5,838 bases of DNA from Arthrobacter sp. GTDB taxonomy: Bacteria; Actinomycetota; Actinomycetes; Actinomycetales; Micrococcaceae. The notes beneath the pieces are model-generated. The model did no database searches and was not told where the DNA came from. It was given only the letters and a program-made list of their open reading frames with translations. Where the stretch lies: positions 1-5,838 of the forward strand of contig JAODMS010000208.1 in NCBI GenBank assembly GCA_025464925.1. Direction: 5' to 3'. The position numbers and the translations under genes were made by a program. The number at the start of each line of letters is the position of its first letter. The stretch's first letter is position 1. Positions 5,651 through 5,838 of this stretch are shown here, in pieces.

Positions 5651-5686
5651 AAACAAAAGCAGGGCCGGTCAATGACCGGCCCTGCT
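5651..5686 (-). terminator. Intrinsic terminator of the cold-shock gene
   Basis: On the minus strand a perfect stem of 13 bp (5674-5686 with 5658-5670) around a 3-base loop is followed by TTTTGTTT (5651-5658, its first base forming the last A-T pair of the stem), a clear U-rich tail. It is about 50 bases after the cold-shock stop. The hairpin is also symmetrical enough to slow transcription arriving from the HNH gene, though the tail is only on the minus side. Confidence 0.85.
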
Positions 5687-5734
5687 CGAAACCTTGCGGC
5701 TCCGGACTCAAAAGAGTTAGCTAGAAGCTAAGTC

Positions 5735-5838
5735 TTAGAGAGCCTGGATGTTTACGGCCTGAGGACCCTTGGGGCCCTGCTCGGTTTCGAAGGAGACCTT
5801 CTGGTTCTCTTCGAGGGAGCGGAAGCCGGAGGAAGCGA
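5735..5838 (-). CDS. cspA: Cold-shock protein CspA-type, C-terminal part
   Basis: The minus strand encodes the last 33 residues of a cold-shock protein and then TAA, entering from beyond the right end of the window. The visible part reads [20 protein letters not shown] and continues [13 protein letters not shown], which is the C-terminal beta-strand part of a CspA cold-shock domain, with the L-x-E-x-Q-x-V-x-F-E and G-P-x-A-x-x-V motifs. Full-length family members have about 67 residues, so roughly half the gene is missing here, including RNP1 and RNP2. The protein binds single-stranded RNA and DNA as a chaperone. A small hairpin (5717-5731) and the terminator above make up its 3' end. The exact paralogue cannot be told from this part. 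Confidence 0.93.
   Translation of the reverse strand, partial: ASSGFRSLEENQKVSFETEQGPKGPQAVNIQAL

Overview
The window looks like a piece of a high-GC actinobacterial chromosome, most likely an Arthrobacter-type member of the Micrococcaceae. The evidence is GC-rich coding sequence, an actinobacterial rRNA leader with a boxA-like element on the minus strand, TANNNT-type -10 boxes with apparently leaderless starts, and a CspA-type cold-shock C-terminus. The genus is inference; no 16S sequence is inside the window.

Layout. Positions 1-433 hold the promoter and leader of a ribosomal RNA operon read leftwards. Two good promoters (P1 and P2), an antitermination motif and leader repeats are visible, and the 16S gene itself should begin at or just beyond base 1. 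A gene-free divergent region of about 310 bases follows. Next is a 297-residue short-chain dehydrogenase/reductase on the plus strand (747-1640), closed by nested inverted repeats and a U-tailed terminator. A 60-residue PspC-domain membrane protein (1819-2001) follows, with a promoter placed so that its mRNA should be leaderless. Two minus-strand membrane proteins of unknown function come next: one of 158 residues (2068-2544) and a very short one of 55 residues (2704-2871).

The right half is read rightwards. It holds a large BTAD/SARP-family regulator with a C-terminal TPR-like region (3064-4876) and a membrane-anchored HNH nuclease-like protein (5016-5594). The regulator's DNA-binding domain and the rest of the protein lie in different frames, joined at a run of six G at 3243-3248; removing one G restores a 603-residue protein. 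A perfect 12-bp tandem repeat lies upstream of the regulator, in the region it shares with the divergent 55-residue gene. The window ends in the C-terminus of a cold-shock protein on the minus strand, with its terminator at 5651-5686.

How the genes relate. There is no clear multi-gene pathway. The SDR, PspC and cold-shock genes belong to families often linked to stress or envelope homeostasis, next to an rRNA operon. The most unusual block is 2704-5594: small membrane protein, shared control region with direct repeats, frame-split SARP-type regulator, then membrane-tethered HNH protein. No CRISPR array, tRNA, insertion sequence or phage module was seen.
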